Below, piece after piece: positions 14,370-15,711 of a DNA stretch of 15,711 nt. The notes under the pieces were generated by a model that was given only the letters and a program-made list of their open reading frames with translations, was not told the origin of the DNA and made no database searches. Origin of the DNA: Candidatus Competibacteraceae bacterium (GTDB lineage: Bacteria > Pseudomonadota > Gammaproteobacteria > Competibacterales > Competibacteraceae); contig DPWB01000375.1 of NCBI GenBank assembly GCA_003527885.1, positions 12,334 through 28,044 on the forward strand, read 5' to 3'. The translations under genes and the position numbers were made by a program. Numbering within the stretch: the stretch's first letter is position 1; the number at the start of each line of letters is the position of its first letter.

Positions 14370-15711
14370 CAACTGGCTTGCTTCAGGGCGGCGGCCGGCA
14401 ATTCGGGGCAGGCCAGCAACCGGCCGCGCAAGGAATTGGGCAAGGCTTCGGTGATGGCGACCTCGGCGAAATGGCCGATCAGCCCGCCGGGGCCGTCGAA
14501 GTTGACCGCCCGGTTGTTTTCGGTGCGGCCGGACAGTTGGCGGCCGTCCTTGCGTGAGGGTTTGTCGACCAGTACGCGCTGTACGCCGCCGACCATCCGG
14601 CGGCTGATCTCTTGTCCGTTCTGTTCGATGCGGGCCTGCAAGCGGGCCAGCCGCTCTTTCTTCACCGCCAGCGGCGTGGGGTCGGGCAGGTTGGCGGCGG
14701 GCGTGCCGGGGCGGGCGCTGTAGAGGAAACTGAAACTGTGATCGAAGCCGACGTCTTCGATCAACGCCAGCGTCGCTTCGAAATCCCGGTCGGTTTCACC
14801 GGGAAAGCCGACGATGAAATCCGAGGACAGGCTGAGATCGGGCCGAACCGCGCGCAATTTGCGGATCTTGGCTTTGTATTCGAGCGCGGTGTGGCCGCGC
14901 TTCATCAGCGCCAGAATGCGGTCGGAGCCGCTTTGCACCGGCAGGTGCAGATAGCTGACCAGTTGCGGCACGCGGGCGTAGACCTCGATCAGCCGGTCGG
15001 AGAATTCGACGGGATGCGAGGTGGTGTAGCGGATGCGCTCGATGCCGGGTACGGCGGCGACATGTTCGATCAGCAACGCCAGATCGGCGGTTTCGCCATC
15101 GGCGGTCGGCCCGCGATAGGCGTTGACGTTCTGGCCGAGCAAGTTGATTTCGCGCACGCCCTGGCGGGCCAGCGCGCCAGCTTCGGCCAGCACGTCCTCG
15201 AACGGGCGGCTGACTTCCTCGCCGCGGGTGTAAGGCACCACGCAAAACGTGCAATATTTGCTGCATCCTTCCATGATCGAGACGAAGGCGGTCGGTCCTT
15301 CGGCGCGCGGCGCCGGCAGCCGGTCGAATTTTTCGATTTCCGGGAAGGAGACATCGACCACGGGCCGGCGCTCGGTCCAGACCGCCGCCAGCATCTCCGG
15401 CAAGCGGTGCAGGGTTTGCGGGCCGAACACCACATCGACACAGGGCGCCCGCTCGCGCAGCAGCGCGCCTTCCTGGCTGGCGACGCAGCCGCCGACGCCG
15501 ATGACCAGCTCCGGTCGCTCGGCCTTCAAACGCTTCCAGACGCCGAGCAGCGAAAATACCTTTTCCTGGGCTTTTTCCCGGATGGAACAGGTATTCAGCA
15601 GCAACACGTCGGCTTGCGCGAGGTCTTCGGTGCGCTCCAGGCCGTGGGCTTCGAGCAAGACATCCGCCATCTTGGCGGAGTCGTATTCGTTCATCTGGCA
15701 GCCGTGGGTCT
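14369..15711 (-). CDS. miaB: tRNA-2-methylthio-N6-dimethylallyladenosine synthase MiaB (5' end cut)
   Basis: A radical-SAM methylthiotransferase that turns i6A37 into ms2i6A37 in tRNAs reading UNN codons. The frame is open to the window edge. Codons before the Met at 15694 read THGCQ, the family's [11 protein letters not shown] motif, so the true start lies about ten codons outside. Counting from that Met, the auxiliary-cluster cysteines are the one in THGC (15698-15700), Cys36 (NTCSIREKA) and Cys70 (GGCVASQ). The radical-SAM cysteines are Cys144, Cys148 and Cys151 (CSKYCTFC). A TRAM domain ends the protein (about 365-430). It is the first gene here of the coupled - strand operon; its stop overlaps ybeZ (TGATG). 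All six cluster ligands are present. Confidence 0.96.
   Translation of the reverse strand, partial: THGCQMNEYDSAKMADVLLEAHGLERTEDLAQADVLLLNTCSIREKAQEKVFSLLGVWKRLKAERPELVIGVGGCVASQEGALLRERAPCVDVVFGPQTLHRLPEMLAAVWTERRPVVDVSFPEIEKFDRLPAPRAEGPTAFVSIMEGCSKYCTFCVVPYTRGEEVSRPFEDVLAEAGALARQGVREINLLGQNVNAYRGPTADGETADLALLIEHVAAVPGIERIRYTTSHPVEFSDRLIEVYARVPQLVSYLHLPVQSGSDRILALMKRGHTALEYKAKIRKLRAVRPDLSLSSDFIVGFPGETDRDFEATLALIEDVGFDHSFSFLYSARPGTPAANLPDPTPLAVKKERLARLQARIEQNGQEISRRMVGGVQRVLVDKPSRKDGRQLSGRTENNRAVNFDGPGGLIGHFAEVAITEALPNSLRGRLLACPELPAAALKQAS

Noticed and set aside
1..15711. Mobile element, CRISPR, tRNA/rRNA, toxin-antitoxin or defence genes
   Set aside because: I looked for transposase or integrase motifs, regularly spaced repeats, cloverleaf-like tRNA patterns and small paired genes, and found none; gene order and base composition look uniformly chromosomal.

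Overview
The window is 15.7 kb of GC-rich, densely coding chromosome from what looks like a gammaproteobacterium able to store polyhydroxyalkanoate (PHA). Two things support this. One is a two-subunit class III PHA synthase (PhaE plus a short PhaC), typical of purple sulfur bacteria and relatives such as the Competibacter-type lineages. The other is the conserved miaB-phoH(ybeZ)-ybeY-corC(ybeX)-lnt block of gammaproteobacteria. The genus is not determined; placement near Chromatiales or Competibacteraceae is inference. I see no transposase, CRISPR array, rRNA, tRNA or phage gene.

Region 1 (1-4552), PHA cluster. On the + strand the 3' part of phaE and a complete phaC overlap by ATGA. Converging on them from the - strand are phaA (thiolase), phaB (acetoacetyl-CoA reductase) and phaR (PHA-responsive repressor). 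Together these form the route from 2 acetyl-CoA through acetoacetyl-CoA and 3-hydroxybutyryl-CoA to polymer, plus its regulator. A strong intrinsic terminator lies between phaB and phaR and ends only 11 bases before the phaR start codon. A 318-bp gene-free stretch upstream of phaA holds a perfect 7-bp dyad beside a consensus -35 hexamer.

Region 2 (4553-9455), a mixed set. A putative esterase-like/phytase-fold lipoprotein and an AI-2E/PerM-family membrane protein lie on the - strand, probably cotranscribed. Across a 248-bp divergent gap is a + strand EAL-HDOD signalling protein with a degenerate EAL site and an extended -10 promoter. It converges on a CDP-alcohol phosphatidyltransferase (- strand). 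Across another divergent gap is a small zinc-ribbon protein of the DUF1451/YbeL type (+). A clear + strand terminator lies 150 bases past its stop.

Region 3 (9685-15711), - strand, probably one operon read from right to left: miaB (tRNA ms2i6A37 methylthiotransferase, N-terminus cut by the window edge), phoH/ybeZ, ybeY (rRNA maturation endonuclease), corC/ybeX, lnt (apolipoprotein N-acyltransferase), and a lytic-transglycosylase-like lipoprotein. miaB to corC are linked by stop/start overlaps (TGATG, ATGA, ATGA). A 129-bp gap precedes lnt. The last gene overlaps the end of lnt by 11 bp.

Most of the window is ordinary housekeeping and PHA metabolism. The more interesting points are regulatory: the phaB/phaR terminator, the phaA upstream dyad, the structured 3' region at 9456-9634, and the probably non-catalytic EAL-HDOD protein. 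I found no convincing novel system.
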